From the NCBI RefSeq assembly GCF_004765815.2, contig NZ_ML974127.1, positions 970,927-1,034,926 on the forward strand: a stretch of DNA of 64,000 nt, in the 5' to 3' direction. This DNA is from Halorussus salinus (GTDB lineage Archaea; Halobacteriota; Halobacteria; Halobacteriales; Haladaptataceae). Both the position numbers and the translations under genes were made by a program. Of this stretch, positions 33,401 to 40,845 are shown piece after piece; the stretch's first letter is position 1, and each line of letters opens with the position of its first letter. The notes under the pieces are model-generated. The model had not been told where the DNA came from. It saw only the letters and a list, made by a program, of their open reading frames with translations, and did no database searches.

Positions 33401-33663
33401 ACCCGGTCCGGAGCCTCCGGAGCGCGCTCGGACTCGCCGAGACCGCCGGACTGGAGTCCGAAAGCGCCGTCCCGGACCCCCAAATCGTCTGGATTCGCCA
33501 CGAGTCGGGCCGACTCGCGCTCCGGTGTGACCGCGTGGTCGCCTCCCAAGAGGTCGTGGTCCGGCCCTACGGCGACCTGTTGCGGGACGTGCCCGGCGTC
33601 AGCGGCGCGACGACGCTCGGCGACGGCGAGGCGGTCAACGTGCTGGACGTGGGAACGCTATGA
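30442..33663 (+). CDS. cheA: Chemotaxis histidine kinase CheA with extended acidic linker
   Basis: A 1073-residue kinase, several hundred residues longer than most archaeal CheA proteins. The HPt domain (about 1-105) carries the phosphorylated His43 in RVAHSLKGSC. Residues 130-660 are an Asp/Glu-rich low-complexity linker, including nine hexapeptide repeats at 521-574. The dimerisation domain follows (about 675-735), then the HATPase domain with N box HLARNAVDHGIE near 790, G1 DDGRGVD near 833, LLFEPGFTT and G2 GRGVGMDVV, and a CheW-like P5 domain from about 929. No separate CheY-binding P2 domain was recognised within the linker. It overlaps cheC by four bases. Confidence 0.94.
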   Translation: MAPTDEAFFREAKSQIRALNDGLLAVERDDAAVAVPELFRVAHSLKGSCHTHGLDDAGDLAHAVEDVLDALRAGEVEPSPDLVDAALDAVDLLEATVRAAAVGGSVNGDADATRAALREALDAARAESPGGTPDEGSSADASEETAESATPDAPAPDLADPDEWDPADDDLSDDVVAALEETTEFDDLDALLDGMDAPDDDDELDGWGMLDDGGVDGAEDQNAPDGPPPEPAESHQSAETHRPTETPDEPSSFFEETKAAVEEDDIESLQADIDAVEFGEFDDEDDYTIEELMALEPDDATDDSSVGPADEASGAEAAAADDSGVSDDSDATGDSDGSDDPVDLPPDLLGLDSDAADDSNEQSADPTAGIESATETDPLAGDAADATETEGIGDPLGLADADPSADDAPTDETVGSDETTETDRTDETHRTDESDETEEPTADESGDAGRSESVPTESDEAADEETETNTFVFGTETEADPGATDEPATDEPETGDRTATDDPADAASGEVSVADGADDESVPDADSVPDADSVPDADTIPDDGAIPDDGAIPDDGSIPDADSTPDADSMPETDLGVDLDADLGAELDADFDADLGDSAGVADDAAGTGMDVSVDDEMAAFESRFGDLLGEETDDEPDEGAVFRSAVTTIEESRLDAERFPTGGRSDRGRAGDEFDRLRAMTVDVDTADELLNVAEELSLTHLRLDEAVGPDTDDAIREEVSNLLRVLTDYRRTVMDVRLMPLETAVETIPRTVRDVARSQGKEVELAVSDADVELDRSIVDRLRDPLVHLARNAVDHGIESPDEREAAGKPRTGTVEISAERVGDEVVVELADDGRGVDPEAVRERAVENGVVSATEAERLSDDETYDLLFEPGFTTAEEVTDVSGRGVGMDVVNRTVADLNGSVAVESEPGYGTTVRLRVPVSIALTEVLFVEVAGQTFGIPMVSVEQITAAPPVEESEGREVVRRSNLELVGGLPEGVEADDAYPVRSLRSALGLAETAGLESESAVPDPQIVWIRHESGRLALRCDRVVASQEVVVRPYGDLLRDVPGVSGATTLGDGEAVNVLDVGTL
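32002..32163 (+). repeat. Hexapeptide-coding tandem repeat inside cheA
   Basis: Nine 18-base units encode (S/T/A)(V/I/T/M)PD(A/D)(D/G), for example SVPDAD three times and AIPDDG twice. Adjacent units such as GCGATACCGGACGACGGT are identical, so the array is recent and probably length-variable. It encodes part of the flexible linker between the HPt and dimerisation domains. Confidence 0.85.
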
Positions 33664-35030
33664 AACTCGACGTGGACACCCTCGGCACGTTCTACGAGAT
33701 GGCCCGCGAGGGGGCCGGACTGGCGGCGAACCGGCTGAGTTCGATGACCGACATTCCGGCGCGGGTCAACGTCACGCACCTCAACTTCACCCGCGACGCC
33801 TCCATCGCCCGCGACCTGACCGACACCGGGTGGGTCGGCATCCGGGTCGGTCTCTCGGACGGGTTCGGCGGGACCTCCCTGCTCCTGTTCGACCGGGAGA
33901 GCGCCTCTACCATCTCCTCGGCGGTCGTCGAGGACATTCCGACCGTCGAGGAGGGAACGCTACGGGACAGCACCCTGACCGAAATCGCCCAAATCATGAA
34001 CAACGGGTTCGTGGACGGGTGGGCGAACGTGCTGGACGCGAACATCGACGTGTCGGCCCCGACCTACGTCGCCGCCGACCACCCCGACGAGTTTCTGGAC
34101 GACGAGACGCTGGCGCTCGGCGGTCGGGAGAGTGGTGGGTCCGGCAGGTCCGGCGAGTCCGGCGGGTTCGGCAGGTCCAGCGAGTCCGGCGGGTTCGGCA
34201 GGTCCGGCGGGTCCGAGGCGGACGAGAGCGAGACGGAAGACGACCTCGCGGTCCTGTTCCGGAACAACCTCGAAGCGGTCGGCGAAGAACTGGCGTTCCG
34301 CCACTACCTCGTGCCCGACACCGAGACGGTCCAGCGTCTGTTTCGAGCGCGGACCGAGGAGCGCGCCATCGAGTTCGAGAAGTTGGTCGGGTTCGACCGC
34401 ATCGCCCAGCGCGGCGCGGCGCAGGTGGCGGCCAACCTGACCCAGATGACCGGCATCGAGATGGACGTGGACATCCGGCGCATCAACTTCATCTCGCTCG
34501 ACGCGATTCCGAGTGAGGTTTCGACCGAGCGGAAGGTCGGCGTCGCGTTCAGTTTCGCCGGGATGCCCAGCGGCTACCTCCTCTTTCTGTTCGGCGAGGA
34601 GTCCGCCCGGCGACTGGCGGGCCGGAGCGCGGAGACCGGGACCGCGCCGGGTCTCGGGGAGTTCGAGCGCGACGCGATTCAGGAACTGTCGAACGTGATG
34701 GCCAGCGGGATGCTCGACGGGTGGGCGAACCTGCTGGACACGACCATCGACCACTCGACGCCAGCCTACGCCCACGACATGGGCGCGGCGGTAGTGGACC
34801 CCCTCGTGGTCGGTCTCGGCGAGTCTCAGGAGTTCGCGTTCGTCTTCGACACCCGAATCGAGGCGGTCGATACCGAGGTGGACCTCGACATCTACGTGAT
34901 TCCGGACGAGGAGGACCTCCGCGAGGCGCTCGGCGCGTTCGACATGGGCCGGGTGGCCGACACCCAACCCGAGGCCGACACCGACATCTCGGACGCCGAG
35001 ATGGACTTGGAGTACTGGGAATCGCTCTGA
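33660..35030 (+). CDS. cheC: Tandem CheC-domain phosphatase
   Basis: A 456-residue protein with two CheC-like domains (about 1-150 and 190-410) joined by a Gly/Ser-rich repetitive linker (residues about 156-185). CheC proteins dephosphorylate CheY-P using an E-x2-N motif. Only one of the four pseudo-repeats keeps it: ELSNVMASGMLDGWANLL in domain 2. The matching helix in domain 1 reads EIAQIMNNGF (E-x2-Q). Domain 1 may therefore be structural or CheD-binding. The start ATG overlaps the cheA stop by four bases. Confidence 0.87.
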   Translation: MKLDVDTLGTFYEMAREGAGLAANRLSSMTDIPARVNVTHLNFTRDASIARDLTDTGWVGIRVGLSDGFGGTSLLLFDRESASTISSAVVEDIPTVEEGTLRDSTLTEIAQIMNNGFVDGWANVLDANIDVSAPTYVAADHPDEFLDDETLALGGRESGGSGRSGESGGFGRSSESGGFGRSGGSEADESETEDDLAVLFRNNLEAVGEELAFRHYLVPDTETVQRLFRARTEERAIEFEKLVGFDRIAQRGAAQVAANLTQMTGIEMDVDIRRINFISLDAIPSEVSTERKVGVAFSFAGMPSGYLLFLFGEESARRLAGRSAETGTAPGLGEFERDAIQELSNVMASGMLDGWANLLDTTIDHSTPAYAHDMGAAVVDPLVVGLGESQEFAFVFDTRIEAVDTEVDLDIYVIPDEEDLREALGAFDMGRVADTQPEADTDISDAEMDLEYWESL

Positions 35031-35149
35031 GGGCGATAGCTCGACTCTCCGACTCGGCGCACGCTGACCTCGATTTTCCGACCCGGCGCGTGCGGGCGTC
35101 TGCGCGAACGGATGTGAGCGCATGGCTCGTCGGACGCGGTTTGTCCGAC

Positions 35150-35341
35150 GGCGCGGCCTCCGGGCCGCGCCCACCGCGTGAGGGCTTAGCAACGCAGCGA
35201 AGTCTTCGGGAGCGAAGCGCCCGAAGGCTCGGGAGTCGCAGCCCGCGCAGCGAAGCGAGCAGGAACGTCTCCCGGTGCGAGTAGCGCAAGCGGTTGGGGA
35301 GGACGTGGCCTGCGGTTGCAGTGCTGTGCGGTGCTGGGCGG
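35150..35341 (-). repeat. Dispersed haloarchaeal intergenic repeat, copy 3 (inverted)
   Basis: Read on the minus strand it contains the core GGTTGGGGAGGACGTGG complement, an array related to CCGCACCGC, a GCTTCGCT-rich middle and a GC hairpin (35150-35172, GGCGCGGCC / GGCCGCGCC), in the same order as the copies at 20832 and 48452. A further small hairpin lies at 35131-35148. It separates the cheY-cheA-cheC unit from the H-NOX genes. The remaining gap, 35031-35130 and 35342-35530, shows no gene. Confidence 0.6.
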
Positions 35342-35530
35342 GAGACTCCTCTGTTCGAGCCTGACGCTAGCTTCTCGACACGTTCTCCAGTCGTCTTCTC
35401 CAGTCGTCTCCTTCGGTCGAATTCACCACCGACACACCCCCGGAAACCGCCGAAGTCTCCGATTCACGACCACGAACCCGACACATCCCGCGACGAGAAC
35501 CGTAGATTCATCGCCCGAACGGCCAGAACA

Positions 35531-35540
35531 GTTATAGTAT
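35531..35540 (+). promoter_or_regulatory. TATA-like box upstream of the H-NOX genes
   Basis: GTTATAGTAT lies about 145 bases before the first H-NOX start. It implies a leader of roughly 120 bases, unusually long for a haloarchaeon. An arginine-rich 46-codon frame in that leader (35561 onward) has no haloarchaeal character. Confidence 0.4.
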
Positions 35541-35683
35541 CAGTGTGACTCCGATTCGAACATGTATCAGCGTCGGAGGGGTCGGCCGAGCGTCCGAACC
35601 CGCCAGCGGGCGGCGGCTCCCGTCCAGCCGACCCGGCCCGCATCGCCTCGAAACCGACTCCTCGGGAAACGGTGGTGTCAGCT

Positions 35684-36235
35684 TTGCACGGTATCGTGCT
35701 GAAAGGACTCAAGGACTTCGTGACGACGGAGTACGACCGCGAGGCGTGGCACGCGATTCAGGACGCCGCCGGAGTCGGCGGGAAAGTCTACGTCCCCGTG
35801 ACCGAGTACGACGACGCCGACGTGTTGAGTCTGGTCGATGCGGCCTCGGAAGCGACCGGCGAGGAGGTCCCGGCCCTCCTCGATTCGTTCGGGCAGTTTC
35901 TGGTCCCGGCGCTGGTCGAGACCTACGGCGTCCACGTCGGGAGCGACTGGACCGGCCTCGAACTGATAGCCAACGTCGAGACGTACATTCACGAGGCCCT
36001 GCGCGCCAAGCAACTCTCGACGTACACGCCGCCCGCACTCTCCGCGGAGTGGGTCGGCGACGAGACGGTGAAGGTCACGTACACCTCCGAGCGGGAACTC
36101 TGCCCGCTCGCCAAGGGCCTGCTGACCGGTATCGGCGACTACTACGACGAGGAGTTCGCCGTCGAGGAACCGACGTGTATGCGCGACGGCGACGACCGGT
36201 GCGAACTCCTCGTCAGCGGTCCGGGCGAGGCGTGA
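35684..36235 (+). CDS. Stand-alone H-NOX (haem-NO-binding) sensor protein 1
   Basis: A 183-residue H-NOX domain. The proximal haem ligand is His103 (ETYIHEALR) and the propionate-binding Y-x-S-x-R motif is Tyr133-Ser135-Arg137 (YTSER), almost the same positions as His102 and Tyr131/Ser133/Arg135 of the Thermoanaerobacter protein. The distal Tyr140 that stabilises O2 there is Leu142 here, which predicts NO/CO rather than O2 binding. Cys140, Cys165 and Cys173 match three of four zinc cysteines of bacterial H-NOX. I start it at a TTG (35684, after GGTG), because this gives MHGIVLKGLKDFV, like its paralogue; GTGs at 35672 and 35675 are alternatives. Confidence 0.85.
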   Translation: MHGIVLKGLKDFVTTEYDREAWHAIQDAAGVGGKVYVPVTEYDDADVLSLVDAASEATGEEVPALLDSFGQFLVPALVETYGVHVGSDWTGLELIANVETYIHEALRAKQLSTYTPPALSAEWVGDETVKVTYTSERELCPLAKGLLTGIGDYYDEEFAVEEPTCMRDGDDRCELLVSGPGEA

Positions 36236-36296
36236 CCCGACCGCCCGCCCGCGAACGCCCGTCTCCGCTCCCGGACTCCTCCACGAGAGGCCATCC

Positions 36297-36845
36297 ATGC
36301 ACGGCATCATCTTCAAATCGCTGAAAGACTTCGTGGTGCGCGACCACGGCCACGAGACGTGGGATACCGTCCGTCACGCGGCGGACCTCGACGGGCGGGT
36401 GTACCTGCCCATCGACACCTACGACGACGGCGAGTTGGTTCGACTCGTGGAGGCCATCGGCGACGAGACGGGGACCGCGATTCCCGACCTGCTGGAGGAG
36501 TTCGGCCGGTTCGCCGCGGGGCAACTCCTCGCCACCTACGGCAACGTCGTCGCCGACGACTGGACGACGCTGGACGTGGTGGCGAACGCCGAGGAGAACA
36601 TTCACACCGTCCTTCGGGCGCACAACCCCGACCTCGACCCGCCGGAGTTGGACTGTCGCCGCGAGGAGACCGACGACGGCGAGCGGCAGGTGCGGGTGCG
36701 CTACCGGTCGCCGCGTCGCCTCTGCTTCGTGGCGAAGGGCATCGTCCGCGGCGTGGCCGACCACTACGACGAGGAGGTTCGGGTGGCCGAACCGACCTGC
36801 ACGCACCGCGAGGGCAACCACTGCGAACTGGTCGTCTCCCGATAG
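36297..36845 (+). CDS. Stand-alone H-NOX (haem-NO-binding) sensor protein 2
   Basis: A 182-residue paralogue of the preceding protein, starting MHGIIFKSLKDFV at an ATG. The proximal His103 (ENIHTVLRA) and the haem motif Tyr136-Ser138-Arg140 (YRSPR) are kept. The position of the O2-linked distal Tyr is Val145. Cys143, Cys168 and Cys176 keep the same 25- and 8-residue spacing as in paralogue 1, with His170 nearby as a possible fourth ligand. It lies 61 bases after the first H-NOX gene and about 150 bases before the chemoreceptor gene, so both sensors may feed that receptor. Confidence 0.86.
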   Translation: MHGIIFKSLKDFVVRDHGHETWDTVRHAADLDGRVYLPIDTYDDGELVRLVEAIGDETGTAIPDLLEEFGRFAAGQLLATYGNVVADDWTTLDVVANAEENIHTVLRAHNPDLDPPELDCRREETDDGERQVRVRYRSPRRLCFVAKGIVRGVADHYDEEVRVAEPTCTHREGNHCELVVSR

Positions 36846-36930
36846 GTCCGCGGTTCCGGAGCGCGGACGGCGCTTCCCGCTGGCGAAAATTCGGAGGTGA
36901 GAGCCGTCAATTGAATTTTCTTCTCTCCGA

Positions 36931-36940
36931 TATTTTATAA
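36931..36940 (+). promoter_or_regulatory. TATA-like box of the chemoreceptor operon
   Basis: TATTTTATAA. Transcription should begin near 36962-36968. That places the in-frame ATG at 36951 upstream of the transcript and favours the ATG at 36996 as the receptor start. Confidence 0.55.
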
Positions 36941-36995
36941 CCAATCGTTCATGTTGCGTGAAGATTTATTACGCCCTGCCGAATGGGTTTGCTCA

Positions 36996-38798
36996 ATGTC
37001 TAACTTTCCGCGCGCACTCGTCCCTGCGTTCGTCAGGCGGCGGTACTCGCTGAAGTTCGGTCTGACGATGGTGCTGGTCGGCGCGGCCGCGGCCGGTTGC
37101 GTGTACGCGACCGGTCAGTTCGACCGGACTGTCGTCGGTGCGACACTCGGCGGCGCGCTCGTCGCGGGCGTCGTCGGAACGACCGTATCGTGGCGCGCGA
37201 GTCGGTCGCTCGACCGGCTCGTGGCTAGCGCCGACCGCCGGGCCGACGGCGAGGAGCCGACCTTCGAGTCGGCCCGCATCGACGCCGTGGGTCGGGTCGC
37301 CGACTCGATGGCCGACACCCACGAGACGCTCCTCGACCAGCACCGGGCCAGACTCGCCGCGGAGGACGAGGCCGCCCACGTCGAGCAGAAGGCCGACGAG
37401 TACGGCGAGGTCATGCGTCGGTGCGCCGACGGCAATCTGGACGAGCGCATGGACCCCAGTTCCGAGAGCGAGGCGATGAACCGCGTCGCCACCGAGTTCA
37501 ACGAGATGATTTCGGAGTTCGAGGAGACCGTGGACAACCTGACCCGGTTCGCCAACGAGGTGGCGACCTACAGCCAAGAGGTCACGCTGAGTACCGAGGA
37601 GGTCAGCGACGGGAGTTCCCGCGTCGTGGAGTCGCTCCGGGACATCTCCGCGGACGCCGAGGCTCAGACCGACGACCTGCGGGCCGCGACCGACCAGATG
37701 AACCGCCTCTCGACCGCGGTGCAGGAAGTCGCGGCCTCGACCGACGAAGTGGCCTCCATCGCCGAGCGAACCGCCGAGACGGGACGGGAGGGCCGCGCGG
37801 CCGCGACCGACGCCGTGGAGGGGATGAACGACATCGAGAGCGAGTCCGAGGACACGGTGGAGGCCATCGAGAGCCTCGAAGCCGAGGTCCAGCAGGTGGA
37901 CGAACTCATCGACTTCATCTCCGAAATCGCCGAGCAGACCAACATGCTCGCGCTGAACGCCCACATCGAGGCCTCGCGGGCTGGCGAGCAGGGCGCGGGT
38001 TTCGCGGCCGTGGCGAACGAAATCAAGGACCTCGCCGAGCGCACCAAGGAGGCGGCCGCCGACATCGAACAGCGTCTGAACGGGATTCGGGACCAGACCG
38101 ACCGGACCGTGGACGAGGTTCGGGACACCAGCGAGCGCATCGCCCAGCAGACCGACTCGGTGGAGAACGCCGCCGAGGCGCTCGCGGACATCGCGGGCTA
38201 CGCCCAAGAGACCAACGCTGGCGTCCAAGAGATTTCGGACGCGACCCGAGAGCAGGCCGACTCCACGAAGGAAGCCCTCGATATGGTCGAGGAGGCCGCG
38301 GCGGTCAGCGAGGGCATCACCGACGAGGCGACGACGGTCGCCGCCTCCGCCGAATCCCAGACGATGGCGCTCTCGCAGGTTTCCGAGAGCGCGAGCGACC
38401 TCGCCGCGCAGGCGACCCAACTCAGCAACGCGCTCGACTCGTTCGACACCGACGAGGCGAGCGAGGCGGCGTCGCCGTCTCGGAGCGACGAGGGCGGCGG
38501 CGCGGGCGAGACGGGCGACATCCCGGACGGTGACCCTCCGGACGGCGACACCGTTCCGGACCCCGCGGACGGCGAGACGCCGGACGCCGCCCACCCCGAC
38601 GAGCGCGACACCGACTCCGTGGCGGTCTCCTCGACCGCCCCCGAGCGCGACGAGTCCGACCCACCGGTCGGCGACGGCGACGCGGAGCCGCCGACCGACG
38701 AGGAGGACCCGGACCCGCTGGCCGACGACGCCGAGACCGACCCGCTGGCCGACGACGCCGAGACCGACCCGCTGGCCGCCGGAGACGAGGAGGTCTGA
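36996..38798 (+). CDS. Methyl-accepting chemotaxis transducer without extracytoplasmic domain
   Basis: A 600-residue receptor. Two membrane helices (about 21-40 and 46-66) are separated by only a few residues, so no external ligand domain exists. A HAMP-like region and long coiled coils follow, with the signalling hairpin [40 protein letters not shown] near residues 310-345. The C-terminal 120 residues are acidic and end in three copies of a DPLADDAET-like unit. Sensing must be cytoplasmic or through partners; the adjacent H-NOX proteins are obvious candidates. The gene leads the mcp-cheW-cheC-cheD unit. Confidence 0.9.
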   Translation: MSNFPRALVPAFVRRRYSLKFGLTMVLVGAAAAGCVYATGQFDRTVVGATLGGALVAGVVGTTVSWRASRSLDRLVASADRRADGEEPTFESARIDAVGRVADSMADTHETLLDQHRARLAAEDEAAHVEQKADEYGEVMRRCADGNLDERMDPSSESEAMNRVATEFNEMISEFEETVDNLTRFANEVATYSQEVTLSTEEVSDGSSRVVESLRDISADAEAQTDDLRAATDQMNRLSTAVQEVAASTDEVASIAERTAETGREGRAAATDAVEGMNDIESESEDTVEAIESLEAEVQQVDELIDFISEIAEQTNMLALNAHIEASRAGEQGAGFAAVANEIKDLAERTKEAAADIEQRLNGIRDQTDRTVDEVRDTSERIAQQTDSVENAAEALADIAGYAQETNAGVQEISDATREQADSTKEALDMVEEAAAVSEGITDEATTVAASAESQTMALSQVSESASDLAAQATQLSNALDSFDTDEASEAASPSRSDEGGGAGETGDIPDGDPPDGDTVPDPADGETPDAAHPDERDTDSVAVSSTAPERDESDPPVGDGDAEPPTDEEDPDPLADDAETDPLADDAETDPLAAGDEEV

Positions 38799-38801
38799 CC
38801 G

Positions 38802-39305
38802 ATGTCCGGCGAGAGTCGAGCGGCGGCCGCCGACCCGACCGAGAACAGACGCGAGTGGGTCGAGTTCGTCCGGTTCCCGCTCGGAGACCACGCCTACGGG
38901 CTGGAACTCGGCCGCGTCGAGCGAATCGTCGCCGACCCCGACGTGACGCCCGTGCCCCAGACCGGCCCCGCAATCGCTGGCGTGACCAACCTCGGGAGCG
39001 AACTCCCGGTCGTCGTGGACGCCCGCGCCCTCCTCGGGCTGACGGCGCGGCCGGACGACGCGGAGACGACGCTCGTCGTGCTGGACCGCGGCGACGCCCG
39101 GCCGACCGGCCTGCTGGTCGAGGAGGTGGCGGGCATCGACGCCCACCACGTCGATACCGTCCGAGCGCCCCACGAGGCGGCGTGGGACCCGCCGGTCGGT
39201 CGGCGGTGGTTCCGGGCCGTGATCGAGGACTCGGAGCGCGCCGACCGACCGGTCGGGGTGCTGGATTTGGACGTGCTGGTGGACAACGCGAGGGACCAGT
39301 CGTGA
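38802..39305 (+). CDS. cheW: Chemotaxis coupling protein CheW
   Basis: A 167-residue CheW-domain protein that links receptors to CheA. It begins three bases after the transducer stop. The typical CheW pattern is present: FVRFPLGDHAYGLELGRVER, then IAGVTNLGSELPVVVDARALL with the conserved Gly and Arg, then a second barrel ending VGVLDLDVLVD. The N-terminal 17 residues are an extension. The next gene's GTG start overlaps its stop by four bases, so the unit is tightly coupled. Confidence 0.92.
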   Translation: MSGESRAAAADPTENRREWVEFVRFPLGDHAYGLELGRVERIVADPDVTPVPQTGPAIAGVTNLGSELPVVVDARALLGLTARPDDAETTLVVLDRGDARPTGLLVEEVAGIDAHHVDTVRAPHEAAWDPPVGRRWFRAVIEDSERADRPVGVLDLDVLVDNARDQS

Positions 39306-40069
39306 CGCCGGAGAACGGCGACGCCGCGCGAGCGAGCGACGGCGAGCGGACCGACGACCGCGAACGCGGGACCGGAACGGTCGGAGCGGAATCGACCGGC
39401 GAACCGGACGCGACCGACGAGGCGGACTCGACCGCCGGACCGGACTCGTCCGCTCGCGGCGGAGGCTCCTCGCTCCCGCTGAAGACGCTCGCGGTGCTGA
39501 ACTGGCTGGGCGACGAGGGCGTGCGCGGCGTCGAATCGCGGCTCAACGACGTACTCGACGACGACCTCGACGTGACGACCGAGCAGGTCAAAATCGGCTA
39601 CGCCGAACAGGGCACCGTGGCCTCGCAGTTCCGGGCCGAGGAGCGCGCCGGGGCGCGCGTCCTGTTGAGCGAACCGCTCGTCGGGAACGTGCTGGTCGTG
39701 TTCCCGATGGAGAGCGCGAACAAGGCCGCGGCGCTGATGCTCCGGCGCGCGGTCGAAGACCTCTCGGCCGTCTCGACGGAGATGGGACGGGACGCGCTGA
39801 CCGAACTCTGCAACATGATGGCCAACGGGTTCGTGGACGAGTGGGCGACGCTGTTCGAGACGACCATCGACACCGGGTCGCCGGTCGCGGTCCAAGACCC
39901 CGAGAAGACGCTGGTCTCGCGCATCCTCAAGCAGTACGACGTGGGGCTGTTCATCCGGTCGCGGCTCCGGATTCCCCGTCACGACGTGGACGCGACCGTC
40001 TACGTGTTCCCCGGTAGAGCGGAGTTCCTGACGAAGCTCTCGGCGGTGGACCTCGGGGTGATAGCGTGA
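39302..40069 (+). CDS. cheC: CheC family phosphatase, single domain
   Basis: A 255-residue protein starting at a GTG at 39302. The first 60 residues are an acidic disordered tail, followed by one CheC domain. The catalytic E-x2-N motif appears once, in ELCNMMANGFVDEWATLFE; the first pseudo-repeat (LNWLGDEGVRGVESRL) lacks it. It would hydrolyse CheY-P and bind CheD, which is encoded directly downstream with a four-base overlap. A longer frame running up through cheW is not real. It is the second CheC of this locus. Confidence 0.87.
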   Translation: MTPENGDAARASDGERTDDRERGTGTVGAESTGEPDATDEADSTAGPDSSARGGGSSLPLKTLAVLNWLGDEGVRGVESRLNDVLDDDLDVTTEQVKIGYAEQGTVASQFRAEERAGARVLLSEPLVGNVLVVFPMESANKAAALMLRRAVEDLSAVSTEMGRDALTELCNMMANGFVDEWATLFETTIDTGSPVAVQDPEKTLVSRILKQYDVGLFIRSRLRIPRHDVDATVYVFPGRAEFLTKLSAVDLGVIA

Positions 40070-40611
40070 AGACCTACGAGACGACCCCCGACGACCCCGA
40101 CCGCGAGCGCCGGATGGTCGGCGTCTCGGAGTACGAGGTCGTCGCCGACGGTTCGACGCTGGTCGCCTACGGTCTCGGCGCGTGCGTCGGGTTGGCGGTC
40201 TACGACCCCGAGAGCGCGGTCGGCGGGTTGGCTCACGCGATGCTCCCGCGGCAGTCGGAGGGCGACGGCACCAGCGACGGCAAGTACGTGGACGCGGCGG
40301 TCGAGACGATGCTCCGCGAGGCGGTGTCGGCGGGCGCGAGTTTCGGTGCCGTGGAGGGGTACGTCGTCGGCGGGAGCGACCTGCTGGACCTCCGGGAACT
40401 CCCGCGCGAGGTCAGCGACGACAACGTGGCGACCGCCCGCGAGGAGTTCGCGGCCCTCGACGTGCCGGTCGCGGGCGCGGACGTGGGCGGCGGGCGCGGC
40501 CGGACCGTGGAGTTCGACACCGAGACGGGCCGCATCGCGGTCCTGACGGCCTACGACCCCGAACCGGTTCTCCTCCGGACGGGCGACGACGAGGATGGGG
40601 ACGAGCCGTAG
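40066..40611 (+). CDS. cheD: Chemoreceptor glutamine deamidase CheD
   Basis: A 181-residue CheD. The catalytic Cys40 (GLGACVGLAVYD) and His57 (GLAHAMLP) have the 17-residue spacing of the Thermotoga maritima enzyme. CheD deamidates receptor glutamines and binds CheC. The start is a GTG at 40066 overlapping cheC by four bases, and it ends the operon. The chemotaxis methyltransferase CheR and methylesterase CheB are not found in this window, so adaptation enzymes must be elsewhere. The interval 40612-40845 has an AT-rich TATA-like area (near 40630) and no gene. Confidence 0.9.
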   Translation: MKTYETTPDDPDRERRMVGVSEYEVVADGSTLVAYGLGACVGLAVYDPESAVGGLAHAMLPRQSEGDGTSDGKYVDAAVETMLREAVSAGASFGAVEGYVVGGSDLLDLRELPREVSDDNVATAREEFAALDVPVAGADVGGGRGRTVEFDTETGRIAVLTAYDPEPVLLRTGDDEDGDEP

Positions 40612-40845
40612 ACATGTTTTAGTTGCTTTAGAATATATCTAGATTTCTCTCGCATAACTCCGTGTTTACGTCCGATGGCGCGTGGCCAGTCGGCCGCGCC
40701 GCGGCCGACCGGCCGGACGCCCGGTGAAACGGACCGCCAGCGAATGCTCAGCCGAACCGGAGCTTACGATTCGAGAAATCACGACTTCACCCGAATCCGA
40801 GAAGTAAACGACGCCTCTTTACCGCACCGAGTGCCAAACACCCCC

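Noticed and set aside
35561-35701. A 46-codon frame in the leader of H-NOX 1
   Set aside because: Highly arginine-rich with no acidic residues, and it overlaps the H-NOX start; probably chance.
38855-40069. A 404-codon frame joining cheW sequence to CheC
   Set aside because: The first half is a shadow of cheW; the GTG at 39302 with a four-base overlap gives a normal acidic CheC N-terminus.
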